The notes beneath the pieces were generated by a model that did no database searches, had not been told where the DNA came from, and saw nothing but the letters and a program-made list of their open reading frames with translations. Shown piece after piece: positions 10,879 through 23,697 of a DNA stretch of 64,000 nt (position 1 is the first letter of the stretch; each line of letters begins with the position of its first letter). Source of the stretch: Owenia fusiformis (Eukaryota > Annelida > Polychaeta > Sabellida > Oweniidae); NCBI GenBank assembly GCA_903813345.2, contig CAIIXF020000004.1:3243525-3307524 (forward strand), in the 5' to 3' direction. The position numbers and the translations under genes were made by a program.

Positions 10879-12538
10879 CATAGTGCATGCATCGAATATC
10901 ATGTATGTTATGATAGCATTATATTTTGTTGTCGTGATTTAGTCACTGAGTGTAGCAAGAGAACCATGAACAAGGCTATCAATCAAGTTGATTTAAAAAT
11001 ATAGAATAACAATACATTTATCAAATATTAACTAAGTCGTGTTAATCTATTGGGCTGAACATTCATAAAAGAGGAGGGAAGTGTTACAGAGCTTCTACAC
11101 TCACCCCGTTTTACAAAACAAGTTTGTCCACAGATGCCTGCCTTTGCAACGCCACATGTCAATTTCATAGCGGATAAAGAGCGATACAGGATGTAATATC
11201 GTTGCAGAGACCAATCTAAATTATATAACGAGAAATCACAGTTGTAGAATAAATACCTTCCTATTTATGACGAAGGTTGGAAATTGATGACCTTTGCGAC
11301 CTTCAACCACAAATAACTTAACCGGATATTAGTTCATTAGTTCTGGTCCTGAATTGCACACGGTCATTTGAGAAGTTGTCTTAACAGATCATCATTTGCA
11401 ACATGACTCTTCTCCATGGAGGATTGGCTCGCGTCATTTTCGCGATATTTTGAAGTGATATCGAAAGTAAAACTGACTTTGCAAAATGCCAGGATGACAG
11501 TATATTAATTCAAACCTTAAGATAGAAATGTTAAAATGATAAAATGGCGGTGGTCTAATTTTTGTATTTTGAAACTAAGGCCATGTTGACTCTGACACAA
11601 TTCTATGAAAAGGGTTGTGGCAGAATCGACCAATCATGTTAGTCTGTTGTTTGGTATTGGCGAGGACATGTTCCACCACGGAATAGTAGGAAGATTTCTA
11701 AGCCAGATGCCACTCTATGTCATTCATCCCGTCTACCTTATCTCCTCGGCATCTATGTCTGACCCTCACTCCCACTCCCTTCTAGTCGCTTCTGGTTCCG
11801 GTTTTACTCCATATTACTCAATCTCACCACGTCCCTTTCCCGCTTCCCTTATTATCCCATAGTCCTCATGGTATCATAGGAGCTGCCAATGATACTTAAT
11901 ACATCTCTGTACTGTTAACGTTGAAAGTAATCTATTATACTGCTTTGACATTGATGGATATCCTCCTTATCTCCTACTCAAATCCCCTGATTTACATAAG
12001 ATCCCTTTAAGAGGCTAGCTCTATGGTGTATAAAACACAAGACAATTGCCTTCTTCTTAGCGGTCAGGCTAACTTCAAGTGTGTTTATTCATGGTTAGGC
12101 GGAGATTAAAATATATCTACATAATGAAAATTGATTAGTACTTTATAGATCACTTTCAGAATGTATATCTTGAAGTATTGTTAGATTAAAAGGAACCGGA
12201 AATATTTTGCTAGTTATGTCATTTTTGTGAACTCAATGCTCCGTCCCCTCATTGATGAGTTTAAGTAAAGGAGATCACGGGGGCTTTGAGCAATATAGGC
12301 CTCTTGCATGGAAGAAAAAAATCACAGTTTTAGGCAACTACCCATTTAAACCTCTAAAATGGGCACCAGTCTTGCCGTATTGAACTGTATAAATATCTAT
12401 ACTATATGACACGTGTTGGAACTTGGTAAGCACCTTACTTTGAGTAATTCATGTTCATATCCCGTTACAATCGCAGAATTTAACATGAAAATGGCTCTAG
12501 TTTTATAAATATTTATCCAATTTGCACTACATAACCTT
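10879..12538. other. intron 1: nothing recognised
   Basis: No exon, RNA gene or repeat could be supported. An 85-codon frame at 11605-11862 is rich in Ser and Pro, has no recognised motif and lies in low-complexity pyrimidine-rich DNA. Confidence 0.45.
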
Positions 12539-12640
12539 GCTACAGGGTGAGCCAAAAAGGTACACCAAATAAATCTTAATAACTGAGTTATCCGGTATGG
12601 GTTTTAAGTAATATTTGGGACAGTTAAACCTTGCTCAATG
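12539..12640 (+). mobile_element. solitary TACAGGGTGAGCC transposon end
   Basis: TACAGGGTGAGCCAAAAAGG resembles the termini of the TA-flanked elements elsewhere in the window. No matching inverted terminus was found within the next kilobase, so this is a truncated copy or its partner has diverged. Confidence 0.4.
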
Positions 12641-13431
12641 TTCTTTTTTCCATTTGGCATTTGTGCTTATTAGATATTCCTATTTTACTACGTGCTTACA
12701 TTAGGTAGGCCATTGGTCTTACGGTATTGCGTCTTGACTTATTCCCGAACTGCCATTCGTAAATTGCACGAATGAAAAATGACCATTCAGTCAACAGCCA
12801 ATTTGTATACTTGAAGATCTGAAATAAGATATATTGAAGTGCGTTGATTACTCGATACATCAACTCTTTCGGATGGGACTATCTTGTTCAAGCTCCTGTT
12901 TGCCAACAACTTTACCTTCAAAACTAAGTCATGTGTCAGATATGTGAAATCACGTGCAAAAGGCATTTTGCAGTTCAATTATCGGCCAAACCGATGTAGC
13001 GAGAAGAGTCACGTGACGCACGCTGGCCAATCAAAATATTAAGATACATGGATTTTCAATGACATTATGCACATACTTGTACACTGGCAATTATTGTATT
13101 TTTTCCTTGTTAGTATTGCTAGAAGCGCTGGGGGAATTATAGTCGAGGATACAGGTATGATATGCCCTGTCTCTATAAGATAGGTCCACATGTCAACTGG
13201 GCCCAGGCGGAGGACCATGTAATGAAGAGTGTTATACCCCTCAGGGCGACCACAATTCCTTTAACACTGCAAAAACAAACATTCATAATTATTTGCATAT
13301 AAAGTATTTGAGGCAGATCTTAAGCTTTATTTTATAACTGGCTTAGCTTACAATATCTCTTTTTTATTGCAAATAGAAAACATGCTTTTAATCATAAATA
13401 AGATGTTAAATGAAGTAACTAGAATATACTC
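12641..13431. other. intron 1: nothing recognised
   Basis: AT-rich DNA without recognised coding or repeat signal. Confidence 0.4.
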
Positions 13432-13625
13432 AGGCCCGTAACCAGGATTCCCCAAGGGAGGGGGTTACTTTTTGAATAAATCCAGGGTTCTCTTTTGACA
13501 ATTTTGGTCCATAAATGGCCAAAATGTGCTCAGAATGGTGAAAAACTACATGAGTTTGAAAGAATTTTATGGCCGAGGGGGGGGGGGGGGGTTCGCCCGA
13601 TTAGTACACTCCCATGTAAAAGTTT
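13432..13625 (+). mobile_element. copy of the GGCCCGTARCCAGG repeat family
   Basis: The copy begins CAGGCCCGTAACCAGGATTC. It contains the shared interior (ATAAATGGCCAAAATGTGCT, CAGAATGGTGAAAAACTACA) and a 15-base G run before TTCGCCCGA. It is related to the segments at 600-779 (same strand, right end) and 24737-24905. Short and non-coding. Confidence 0.6.
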
Positions 13626-15930
13626 GGCTACACTAAACAGTCGAAATGTTGAGGCATGCGCAGACCTCTATTTAGTGATATTTTCATTTCAAATATGGCG
13701 GCCAATCCGATGTCTGACGACTCTTACAAAGAATCTAGGCAGTTTGCATTTTTACCTCCTGTGAAATAACAAGTGGAATTTAGTAGTTGTTTTGTGTTTT
13801 ATTATCATTCTGCATCGTAATTCTATGTGATGTGGTGTTGAAATGTCAGCAGAAATACATATCCATACGATAATCGAGTGAATCAGATAACAGATTTTTC
13901 GAAAACCCGTCTCGTGCTAAGAGTGTAAAAACTTGTATTAACATGCTCAAAAGTGCCAATGTGCACATCAATGTCAAGCTAAATCAATGTTGTGTCTAAA
14001 ACAGGTACCCGATCTACTCAAAACAGCTTGTCATTCACGTATACACGCTTAGCAAACACGGCGAAATGACCTGAATCTTGGAATTTCGTTCAAGAGCTAG
14101 TAATGTTTGCTCCGGTCTTCGTCATAAGTGTTCATCAGACTTCACGCATGCGCAGGAGAAAAACCATCAACCAATAAGGTTTATAAATCAATTTTGCGCA
14201 TGCGCCTTACAACGGTAAACAAATTCGTATTTATAAACGAATCAGTTTGAGATAACCCGATATCAGTCGGAGAAATCTGACGATCTACGAAACTCACTTC
14301 AAAAAATCAAATGCGGACTGACGGCGTATTCTTCTATGTTTGGATCTAAGATTTTCAGTATAGATAAAGTCTTTTATGATCTTTCGAATGAGGTACGTCT
14401 CTAGTTCGAAAGACAATCGTATCAACTTTTGAACAAAAGTTGAGTTTTGACGAAAAATTTTAACATGCGCAGAAGTCCCATTTTCGTTGTACCATATTGA
14501 CTGTAAAGCCTGTTTATGTTCCTATTAAATTTTCTTCCGATTAGAATAGGCCGGTAAATTATGAATTGTGGAAAATTGCCAAACACATCGTCAAATGGGG
14601 AGCTCGCATGTCCAAACTTTTGGAGAGAAGTGTAGAAAATGTAACATGTTACCCAGCCCTCTGACCACTTGACGAATTCATCGCACTACTTTTCAGTAAT
14701 GAATTAATAAAAAAAAGCGAAAGAAGTCAATAAAAAATTAATGTGATAAATATCGATATAAAAACAGAGTTGTCCCGAAATGAAGATATTATTTAATTCA
14801 AATACTCTTTAAATCAAACAAAAATACTTAATTTCTGAGAATATAAGTCTTTCCTTTATCAAAACAAGGTCTTGTATTAGTTCTTGTATTATTCGTGATA
14901 ATCACTCTAGTCACTTTGCGGGAAGTAGATATTAAGAATCCTGGGTATACTACACTTTACCTCGGAATAAAATAATGGTTTGGTATTCCCAGATTAACGT
15001 AATCATAGCTGCTTATTAGTGTTCCGGGGACGTATTTTTGCGTGTTTTCAAATTGGCTGAAATTATGCGAACTTATAATGCACATTTCAATATGGGTACA
15101 GCACTTATATATTCATACAATGCTATTCATTTTTCATAATTTTCAAAAAGGTATTCTCTCAAATATCATTTTTTAAATTTGTCGATTCTTAAATAACATT
15201 TGAATGAATGAAGAATTTGGAGTAAACAAATTCTAAATATACTTTTGCCAACATACTTTCACCTTTCACTTTTTGCAATACCAAACATTGCTACATGTAT
15301 GTACATGTATATAGGATATCCTATGATTTTGAGTACCGTCCGCATATACAAATAAAGGTACTATGAACGCGCAAATGGAATCATTAAAAATTAAAACACG
15401 ACAAGCCGACTACCGATTAACATTTCATCAACTTAATCATTGATGTGATTCTACTCTATTACGATATTATAGACTAGCATATACAATATATTTGTTAATA
15501 AATGTCAAATGAAATGTATACGGCTACTTAATGACTGCTTAATAGAACGTCTGAACCAAGCTTATTATTTGTAATAAATAAAATTGTTGCTTTCAACCTG
15601 GGGTATCCTATGACTGTATGATATTCTAGAAAGACCATTTGCATCAATTTTAGTAGAATACATTTGTAAATTGTTATGATTAAGTAAGTTTTTTTAGGTT
15701 ATTTAATTTCCATATTTGAATCATATAACATACAATGATACATGAATACATGAATATGGAGAAACAAGCCTACGTTTGCACATTATTGGCTTGTGAAAAT
15801 ATATTTTATACAGTGGATATTTACACATACAATAGTAGTCATAATTTACATAAATGTAGTGTTCAGATAGGATGAAGATGAGTGATAATGATATGAAATT
15901 TGGCAAGGTACAGTAGCTATGACACTGGTT
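13626..15930. other. intron 1: nothing recognised
   Basis: No gene supported. GCATGCGC words occur near 14152 and 14197, around a short stretch where CACGCATGCGC faces GCGCATGCGCC. The rest is AT-rich, with no long open frame of recognisable content. Confidence 0.4.
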
Positions 15931-16252
15931 TCACAATATTTTGTTAATAAAATCTGATGATAGATTTATAAGTATGGAGTTAAGCTTTGGTGATAGTTCT
16001 TTATCGCCAAATAAAATCGTATCAACCTTGTCATATTTACGTTTACTGGAGAAAAGTTTGAGGTTAGGGTCAGCTTGCTGGGAGAGACTTTGGAGAAATG
16101 TTTGTCTTGCATCATGTGTAAGAGGGCAATCAAGCAAATAGTGTACCTTTGTCTGGTTTAGAAACCCACGACAACTTGGATCTTGGTACTTTACAAGTTG
16201 TGCCGGAAAAGTAAGTATTCTAAATTTTGTAAAGTACTTAGCATTGTATTCG
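15931..16252 (-). pseudogene. 3' end of a non-LTR retrotransposon (LINE) reverse-transcriptase ORF
   Basis: Read on the minus strand, an open frame of about 107 codons ends at 15931. It contains DPSCRGFLNQTKVHYLLDC followed by PLTHDARQTFLQ. This is the Cys/His-type motif and the LL-x-CP-x(5)-R-x-x-F signature found after the reverse transcriptase domain of LINE ORF2 proteins (CR1/jockey-like groups). The one in-frame ATG lies inside the motif, so the frame is not an independent gene. No reverse transcriptase core is present upstream: similarity stops near 16252 beside a TACAGAGTGGGCG transposon-like terminus. This is the usual picture of a 5'-truncated dead copy lying antisense in intron 1. 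Confidence 0.7.
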
Positions 16253-16560
16253 ATGTACAGAGTGGGCGAAAATATGAGACACCTTCATAAGCAACGTTGC
16301 AACTTGCAGGAATGTTTGGTTTGGAAATATAGTGCATTACTTGTCACACGTGCCCCCGTATATGAAAGAATCTTTGTACGTATTACTCATGGTGTATACG
16401 ACCCTTATACGACATTTTGTTACTTTAAGTACAGCTATTGTCTTCATTTACTTTATGTCGCAGGGAATCATGGGAGCACACTCTCTTTTGCATTATGTAT
16501 AGTTTGATGTAATGTTCCCTCAAACAATACACTTCGAGTACTACACCCTGACATTATTTT
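16253..16560. mobile_element. possible short DNA element (TACAGAGTGGGCG terminus)
   Basis: TACAGAGTGGGCGAAAATAT directly abuts the LINE fragment, and a weak inverse, GTACTACACCCTGACA, lies at about 16537-16552. The termini match poorly, so this call is tentative. The 87-codon frame inside it shows nothing recognisable. Confidence 0.3.
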
Positions 16561-16724
16561 ATGAGCTAGATGAAAGGAGAATTCCCAAAGGTATGAACAA
16601 TTTCTGCATGTAAGGTTTTTATTAACAATGAATATATCAACAGTTGTTAAATGTACACGGGTTTACAGAGAATACTACATATAATGGGGAAGGGGGATTT
16701 GCTGCTGGGTGAAGATAAATAAGG

Positions 16725-17045
16725 GTTATGTACTGGGAGGTTTTGGATGTGGGGTTTATCCAGAGATCCAGAGGGAAATATGCATATCTGAGGGACTGTA
16801 GGAACCGAAGGTATATATAATACGTATCTCCCGAGGGATAAACCCCATATCCAAACCGACTACATAACTGCTTTATCCTATATCCAGTGGAGTTTTCAAT
16901 TTTTTCTAATATTTTTTTCAACATTTTTTCACATTTTTCAGATTTTTTTCAAAGCGGAAAGAAATGCCCTGGGGCGGGAGATTATGGAGTTTTAACTATT
17001 TCCCAGTAGTAATTGCTCTGTATCCAAAACCTCCCACTACAAATC
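16725..17045. mobile_element. MITE with TGTACTGGGAGGTTTTGGAT termini
   Basis: The left end (TGTACTGGGAGGTTTTGGAT) is mirrored by ATCCAAAACCTCCCACTACA at the right. The interior includes CCGAGGGATAAACCCCATAT, ACCGACTACATAACTGC, a long T-rich stretch, and GCCCTGGGGCGGGAGATTAT. A second copy lies at about 54838-55215 with the same order of blocks. Non-coding. Confidence 0.65.
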
Positions 17046-17404
17046 CATAATATATATTTCAATCTTTACATTTGCAAGCTTGGTATAGCTGATATAGCCA
17101 ATGTATGTTACTATGAATAGAAATATCACTGAAGGCATTTTACTCCCATGCCATTTCCCTATTATTTCATCATATTTGCATAGCTAGCACTATGACGATA
17201 TTAGCATATTGATGATAACTGTTTCATACACCTAGATATGCAACGCATTTATGGCGAGTCTATTTTGAAACAGACAGTGTCTTCTACACATATAGCTTAC
17301 ATTTGCATTCGATGCAGATCATTGCACATTCAATTTCTAAGTGTTATTAGCCATATTTAAAACAGCCTACTAGTCGGAACTTAAGTTTTAATACCGAAAA
17401 ATGA

Positions 17405-17680
17405 ATGTGAACCGTTCGACTGGCATTGACTTGACCTCTGTTGACCTCTGAAGCGAATGAGACAGCGTATTGTATAGACAGTGGATTACTTGCTCAAACA
17501 CCTTGTATACATTTTTGGGTGAAAGCTATTTCGAAAATAAATGAAAATAAATGTACAAAATGAGTAGATATGCTTGTATGATAATTTGTTCGAGTCTTTA
17601 CACATGCTTATGTTGGCGGAATTTTAACCGTCACACTATTCCCCCCCTAAAATGACGAGTTGTCCTCGAACTTATGATTA
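17405..17680 (-). mobile_element. possible LTR-retrotransposon remnant (polypurine tract and LTR start)
   Basis: On the minus strand, a frame reading FEDNSSF-stop (GTTCGAGGACAACTCGTCAT) is followed at once by AGGGGGGGAATAG and TGTGACGGTTAAAATTCCGC. A polypurine tract directly before TG is the layout of the 3' LTR boundary of Ty3/gypsy elements, and a FED-type C-terminus is common there. No integrase or reverse transcriptase was found next to it, and the far end of the LTR could not be fixed. It may be a solo remnant or coincidence. Confidence 0.3.
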
Positions 17681-19549
17681 TACACAGTGCTAAAGTATTG
17701 TGTTAAAGCACACTAATGGAGCAAAAGGCATAGCTAAAAGCAATGCGAGCATTCAGCAGAAAGCACTAATTCATTTAGATCATTTTACAAAGTAATATCC
17801 ATAAAACATAAATAATTGAAAAGATTCTAAATAATGCAGGTAAGAGGCAAATAAAAGTCAAGCTTTATAGACGTTAGTTTGCGCTTTGTACAAGAATCTA
17901 AGCAATCGTATTTGTTTTTATTGTAATAAAAACTAAAAGCTAATATGATGCTAGCGAGATCAAACGATGCTTTACATGCTACAAATACTAGTAAATCCCG
18001 CTGCATGTAAAATGGATAGATGGCCTTGATATAACCCTGTCCATACGTTCATTATGATTACCTACTTACAACTATATTTATCATTATCTAATGTGGAAAC
18101 AAATTGAAAACAGAAGCGGGACAATTTTACCAACGGTGACTATGATTTCTTGCTCCCGGACACAAATCACTGCAAATTTGCACTCATTGAGTCAATTTAT
18201 TTCAGATTTAGTTAACACTAGATAGAATCTCAATATACAGCGATAAGTTAAGACAACTGCAGAATAACATGAGCCAAGAAGAAACACATACTTAAATAAT
18301 TGCATGTCATTTATTAAAAATGACCTTCAAGAATATGTGTAAACAACACACTGTATGTAATTTACAAATATTCAATTTTTTAGTATATTAATTTAATCTA
18401 ATGCACACAATACAAAATAGCATACTGCAGGGCATGTCCGTATAAACTGATGAAACTATACATGACGTGTTTCTGTCATTATTCTCGATCGTTTTGTATT
18501 TTCCTCATAATGTTGGCATTCCAATACAGCTGGGGTTCTTTATCGATCGAACCGTTGTCTCCCGTTAGGTATACTTAACCCTACAATAATATATCATTTA
18601 GGATAAAACCTTGCATTGAACTGTCACTTTGGATTTACATTAAACCCTCGTCTTTCTGACACATAAGACCGATGGCAGTTTTCACGGAGTTCGTGATTCT
18701 TATGCAATTATGTATCTTTTTATCATGGAGGATCATACGCTTGATCCGAGGGTCGATACATAATACTTGCAATTTTTCCTCGTCGATTGGTAGGAAATAT
18801 TGAAACGTGATTATAGATGATGAGATTGTATGTTAATCTCGCCGGATATAATAAATCTCAATTCCATCTTTCACAAATGGATCGTTTATACACAAAATTA
18901 AAGTTGTATACATTCCCTATATGCCTGCCCTGACAAAAAAGGTTCACAATCTTTGGGTTCCTCTTGCAATGCACACCACCGTATATCATATAGAATATGG
19001 ATACTAAAATCCAAGGATAACACTACCCTTTATTACAGCATGCTCTGCTGAAACTGAATCCGACTAATGAGATGTTATCCAATACAATGATTTCATTGGA
19101 CTGTTTTTCAGCTTTTCTAGAGGATTCTAGAGTGTGCAATGTGCAAATATAAACCAATAGGATATCTATCATATCCCATGATAATTTATACCCACCCATA
19201 AATTCATTTCATTTTCATGATATATAAGTCCTCCCAAGTTTCACATAATGCACATTCTATACGAGGGGTGATTCAAAAGTAATGGGTAACATTTTATAGG
19301 CACACTAAACGTTACCCAATCAGTTTAATTTTTTACGGACGTTAGATCATTCAGTTATATATTTAGTGTCAAATTATTTTTAAATTGCATTTGATTTTGT
19401 TTAAGCTATGTGTAACGATGGTATCAAGAGTAAACAACGGCGCAATCCATTTGATAATGATAATGATAATTAAATGTTTTGTTATATCCGTCTGATTTCA
19501 TGTTTATAACTAAACACACATGTTATGTCTATAAAATGCTACTGCAAGA
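17681..19549. other. intron 1: nothing firm
   Basis: Mostly unrecognised AT-rich DNA. ACGAGGGGTGATTCAAAAGT at about 19260 looks like a mariner-type terminus, but no partner was found. A GATAAT triplicate occurs near 19457. Confidence 0.4.
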
Positions 19550-20190
19550 GACTAGGCGCAAAAGAAATAATCTTGATTTTAGTCGTTAAATATTCAAAAA
19601 TCATTCAAAGTGATGTCATGTTTGAAATTTAAATGTAAAATTATATCTTGAAATGTGGTTTGCTATGAAAATTTAATTTTCTTTGAAAATATGACTTCTT
19701 GGTCGGATAGATTCCCCAAAGACTCCATGTTATAAAATAAAAAAGTGATATATATTTTCTTGCTTTGGACAGATATTCATTTTTACTGGATATATAATTT
19801 AATTTGTTCAACTATCGGATATATAAAAGTAAATAAAAAATGATCAACTGAAACACGAATACAATATTTCCCAAAAGATATGTCATATATCATCAATTGG
19901 CCGGAGAAGTTATCAAAGATTCAAGGTGCAAAAATTGGGAAAATGTTAAAATTTTCCCAAATAATGAAAATGATAACCAAAAAATAAATAATCAATAATT
20001 TTCTGAAATAAAGTGTGCCCTTTGGAGATTAAAAAAACATGACAAGGAATTAACCAAACCCAAAATATTTAAAATTGAAACAACTTTTGTTCAGCTTGGT
20101 CGCTAGAGCCTAGAGGGAACTTTGTTCTACATCTGCCATGTTGTCTGACCCGAATAAGCCACCTGGTGGTGAAACTTGTAACTACCTACT
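19550..20190 (+). repeat. interspersed repeat, uninterrupted copy
   Basis: From AGACTAGGCGCAAAAG through AAATAATCTTGATTT, TTTAATTTTCTTTGAAAAT, GACTTCTTGGTCGGATAGAT and CCACCTGGTGGTGAAACTTG to GTAACTACCTACT, this segment matches 34391-35465 in the same order. The only large difference is a 0.65 kb transposon present in the second copy. Non-coding; the element class is not known. Confidence 0.75.
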
Positions 20191-21178
20191 GGTTTCTGCG
20201 TTATTGTCAAGCAAGATTCACATGTCCATCATGATATCGTAGTCAATATGCTTTAAAAGTGGATTCCGGATATATGCCCCAAAATCAGGGAGATGTGCAA
20301 ATCTTGACATGTATTTTTATTTATGTAATACAGTTTTAACAACTTATCCATGATTGTTTGATCTTCAAATGTACGAAACTTCATAGAAATTTGGGTGAAA
20401 GTAATGTAAGTACGTATGGCCATAACATTTTGTCCGTTCCTTAGAGAATGAAACTAAGATGTATCTACACTATCTGCAGTTCCTCTTTAATCTTGGCTCA
20501 ATAGTCAAGGGAATTCATAAAAAGTAAGCATAATCGATTTTTTATCATGATGCAATGATTGTATGTTTTAGTGTTACAAAACAGTCCATTAAGAACTTAT
20601 GGAAAACGGCGCAGACGTTCTGCACTCCGATAACTAGTTTTTCTAATATAATATTTTAACACATTTACACGAAGGCTTTTACTAGATATCAAGGGTATTC
20701 TCCTCACTGATGAAAACATTAATAATTCCAAATTCGTGTCTCCAAATGGAGGGGGAGCAGTAATAAGGACCAGGGGGGGGGGGGGGGTGAATAATACTTT
20801 TTTTTATATTTTTTTGAAAAAACAAAATAAACAAAACAAGCGGAAACTGACACATTTGTAAGAATAAATATTTTATCGATGTTTAGACTACCGTAGTGTT
20901 CCGTAAATAAGGTAAAATGTTATTGTAAAAAATGATCTTTCAGAATGAGGTTGATTGCGCCCTTTTTCAATAATTTCGTATTGTATCCGAACTGACTTCC
21001 AGCGAAATTCCTGCAGAAGAATGATTGACTAAACCATTGCATGGGATGGGTTTATTTTGTCGATAAAGCAGCCTTAGGTTAAAAATTATTATATAAATGG
21101 TGCGATATCCTTAATATACCTAATTAAAATGACCTGCTCCTATTTGTTTTTAAAATTAGACTTCCCGAGGCCGTGATA
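20191..21178. other. intron 1: nothing recognised
   Basis: AT-rich DNA with a 15-base G run near 20775 followed by a T-rich stretch. No other feature was seen. Confidence 0.4.
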
Positions 21179-21697
21179 TACAGGGTGGGCCAAAAAACGC
21201 CACTTTTTTCAAAATGCTTTAACTTTTTAAATATTAGGTACAAAATCATATTTTGCATACCAAATGAAACTTTAAGTTGTTATCTAGCCATGGATCATGA
21301 ATTATACAATTTTACTTGAATAAAATAAGTCACCAGCGTCTTAATTAAACATGTGGTGGGCCATGAGAAAAAAGCGTAATTTGCAAAATGTTCCTGAACT
21401 GATATGGCTCAACTAAAGCTGGCAATTGAGACATGTTGAAAAAAATTTAGCTAACATTCCATTGATACCGCTATATCAGCAAGGCGACTAAAACTAAAAT
21501 CTATCATCAAATTGGGTGGCGGACCAATTGAACTCCTCTTTTAGATCAAATATTATCCAAGTTGAAGGACTTGTTACATTATATTATTACTAAGAACCCC
21601 TGGCGCTATATAACTGCAAAGTTGGGGGTATGTAGGTTGGAAATTAAAAAAGTTATAGTGTCTTGAAAAAAGTGGCGTTTTTTTGGCCCACCCTGTA
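21179..21697. mobile_element. TA-flanked CAGGGTGGGCC-type MITE
   Basis: TACAGGGTGGGCCAAAAAAC with GCCACTTTTTTC at the left is mirrored by AGTGGCG, TTTTTTTGGCCCACCCTGTA at the right. This gives terminal inverted repeats of about 30 bases bounded by TA. The interior is about 460 bases and non-coding. It belongs to the same superfamily style as the elements at 9909 and 34474, but with different subterminal sequence. Confidence 0.75.
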
Positions 21698-23552
21698 CAA
21701 GGTGTCACAAAATATTTAGAGATTTGTATTTAATGTCGCAAATATGCCTTATATAGACAGACATTTTTGATTTAAATTGAAACTGAAACAAAGTTCAGTG
21801 GTAGCTGTCAACTTCACTAACAGTGTCTGAGTTCTGAACTAATTTATTCATGACGTAATATTATGTAAATGTATACAGTAACACTGTACGAAATAACAAC
21901 ACAATGTAAACTATTCCCGGGGATACTCTCACCAGTATGGAGCATACAAACAAATATCAAAAATATGCCAGTAGCATTAAATCACATTAAGCTTATCATA
22001 GACTCTCCTATTCATGTATTCAAACCGAGTAGAGAACGAATAATAGAGACTTGGTGCTGAACTGACATTTCTTAATTACAAATTCTTATCATCGAAGTTA
22101 TGTATTGTTCAATCACGAAACATCGCCATCAATCTTACACACCATTTCACATTACATAAATACAAACGTCTGTAATTTTTCTCATAGGCTGATACAAGAA
22201 ATGAAATATGAACGCCAAAGTGCAGATAATGAAATTTTATGCATTCCTCAATTGCCACTATAAATCTGATACTGGCATATCAAATTGATCGCCTCTATTC
22301 TCAATTGAAACCTCATAGCTTTGCATTCCCTTCAACACAAAATGTCATCGACATGAATTGATCTGAAGGCGATGGAAATTATTACATAAGGCAAAGTAAA
22401 ATCAGCAGATAGATTTCAAAAGAACACGTGCACATTAATTCCAGGGGGGGGGGCACTCTCAATTATTTTGGAAGATATATCAAATCATAATTGTCGGAAT
22501 GATTTTGTCTCAGTGCCAAGATAGGGCTGACTATGTATCTATTAATGTATTTAAAATCTTACGAAACGAGCTCGTTTAAAATATGTATTAGAAAACCAGC
22601 TATAAAACCGCATCAATACCGTGACGCTCTCTTATCATTTCGAGATGGTGAGACAGACAAGTACCCTATTCGATCAATCATTTGCAAATGGCACTCCGTG
22701 CGTTTATGTAGATAAAGCTACTTGATTTATAGCAAACAATGATTTAATAAACAAGCGACATCGCAAATGTCTACCGCACAATAGGAACGAATCTCAATTC
22801 ATTGATTTTTCTATTTTGAATTCAAACTTACATTCAGTGAATCTGTATTCCGGTGGCGGTGGGATTTATCAATTTCAACTTCAACTCTCGTTACCCAGTT
22901 ACCATGTCTGTACAAGGGATTAGCTTATGTAAGATACAGGGTGTCCAATAAATACACGTCATACAATGGAAACTGGTTTGATACGTGCTAAGCGAGATTT
23001 TCAGTCATCAAGGATCCTTCTAATGGGCTCATAACGTCAGGGTTATGTGATCTAAACGGGCCATAATATCATGTTATTTGTCCAAACAAGGCTATTGGCT
23101 CAGTAAACAACATGTCGAGAGGCAATTAGGACTGTACTTCGTCATAATTATGTCTCAAGAAGATTTTGTTTTCACTTGATCTGACCAAATGTATGACCAT
23201 ATAATGATAAATTATGTGTTAGTACGGTACAACGGTCCCAAATTATTTTCCCTTGACTTATTGATATCACGATTTTTCTAAAAAACAACCCCCACACCAT
23301 TATTCAGCTAAGTAAAACGCCCCCTCCTATTCATCACAAATCCATGTATAGTGTGGTATGTTTGTTTGTTTGTTACTTGGTTGGTTGGTTTGTTGGCTAG
23401 TTGGTTTGTTGGCTGGTATAGGTGAAACCATGTGATCCCACGTTAAGTGTTCGTAGTAACTATATATCATAAGGGAGGTTAAGATGCACGTTTTTTAACT
23501 TGTACGTGAACGTGTAGAATTATGGTCCTCTGTGGATTAATTCTGTTGATGC
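21698..23552. other. intron 1: mostly unrecognised
   Basis: No gene supported. A solitary terminus-like TACAGGGTGTCCAATAAATA occurs at about 22934 without a partner. A GTTT/GGTT microsatellite-like stretch spans about 23360-23420. Confidence 0.4.
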
Positions 23553-23697
23553 TTTGTCACATTTGCTGCGATTTTCACTACGGCGCCCGGGCGATTGAGT
23601 ATTTTGTTCAAAATTGAATGCAATATTGAACAAAACACTCAATCGGGCGGGCGCCGGCCGATGGATCGGAGCAAATGTGACCCAGGCATTAGTTGGT
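23553..23697. mobile_element. hairpin MITE, about 145 bp
   Basis: GATGCTTTGTCACATTTGCT, then GGCGCCCGGGCGATTGAGT and ATTTTGTTCAA at the left, are mirrored by TTGAACAAAACACTCAATCG, GGCGGGCGCC and AGCAAATGTGACCCAGGC at the right. The arms are about 60 bases with a short AT-rich loop. It is a compact foldback insertion with GC-rich mid-arms. Confidence 0.7.
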
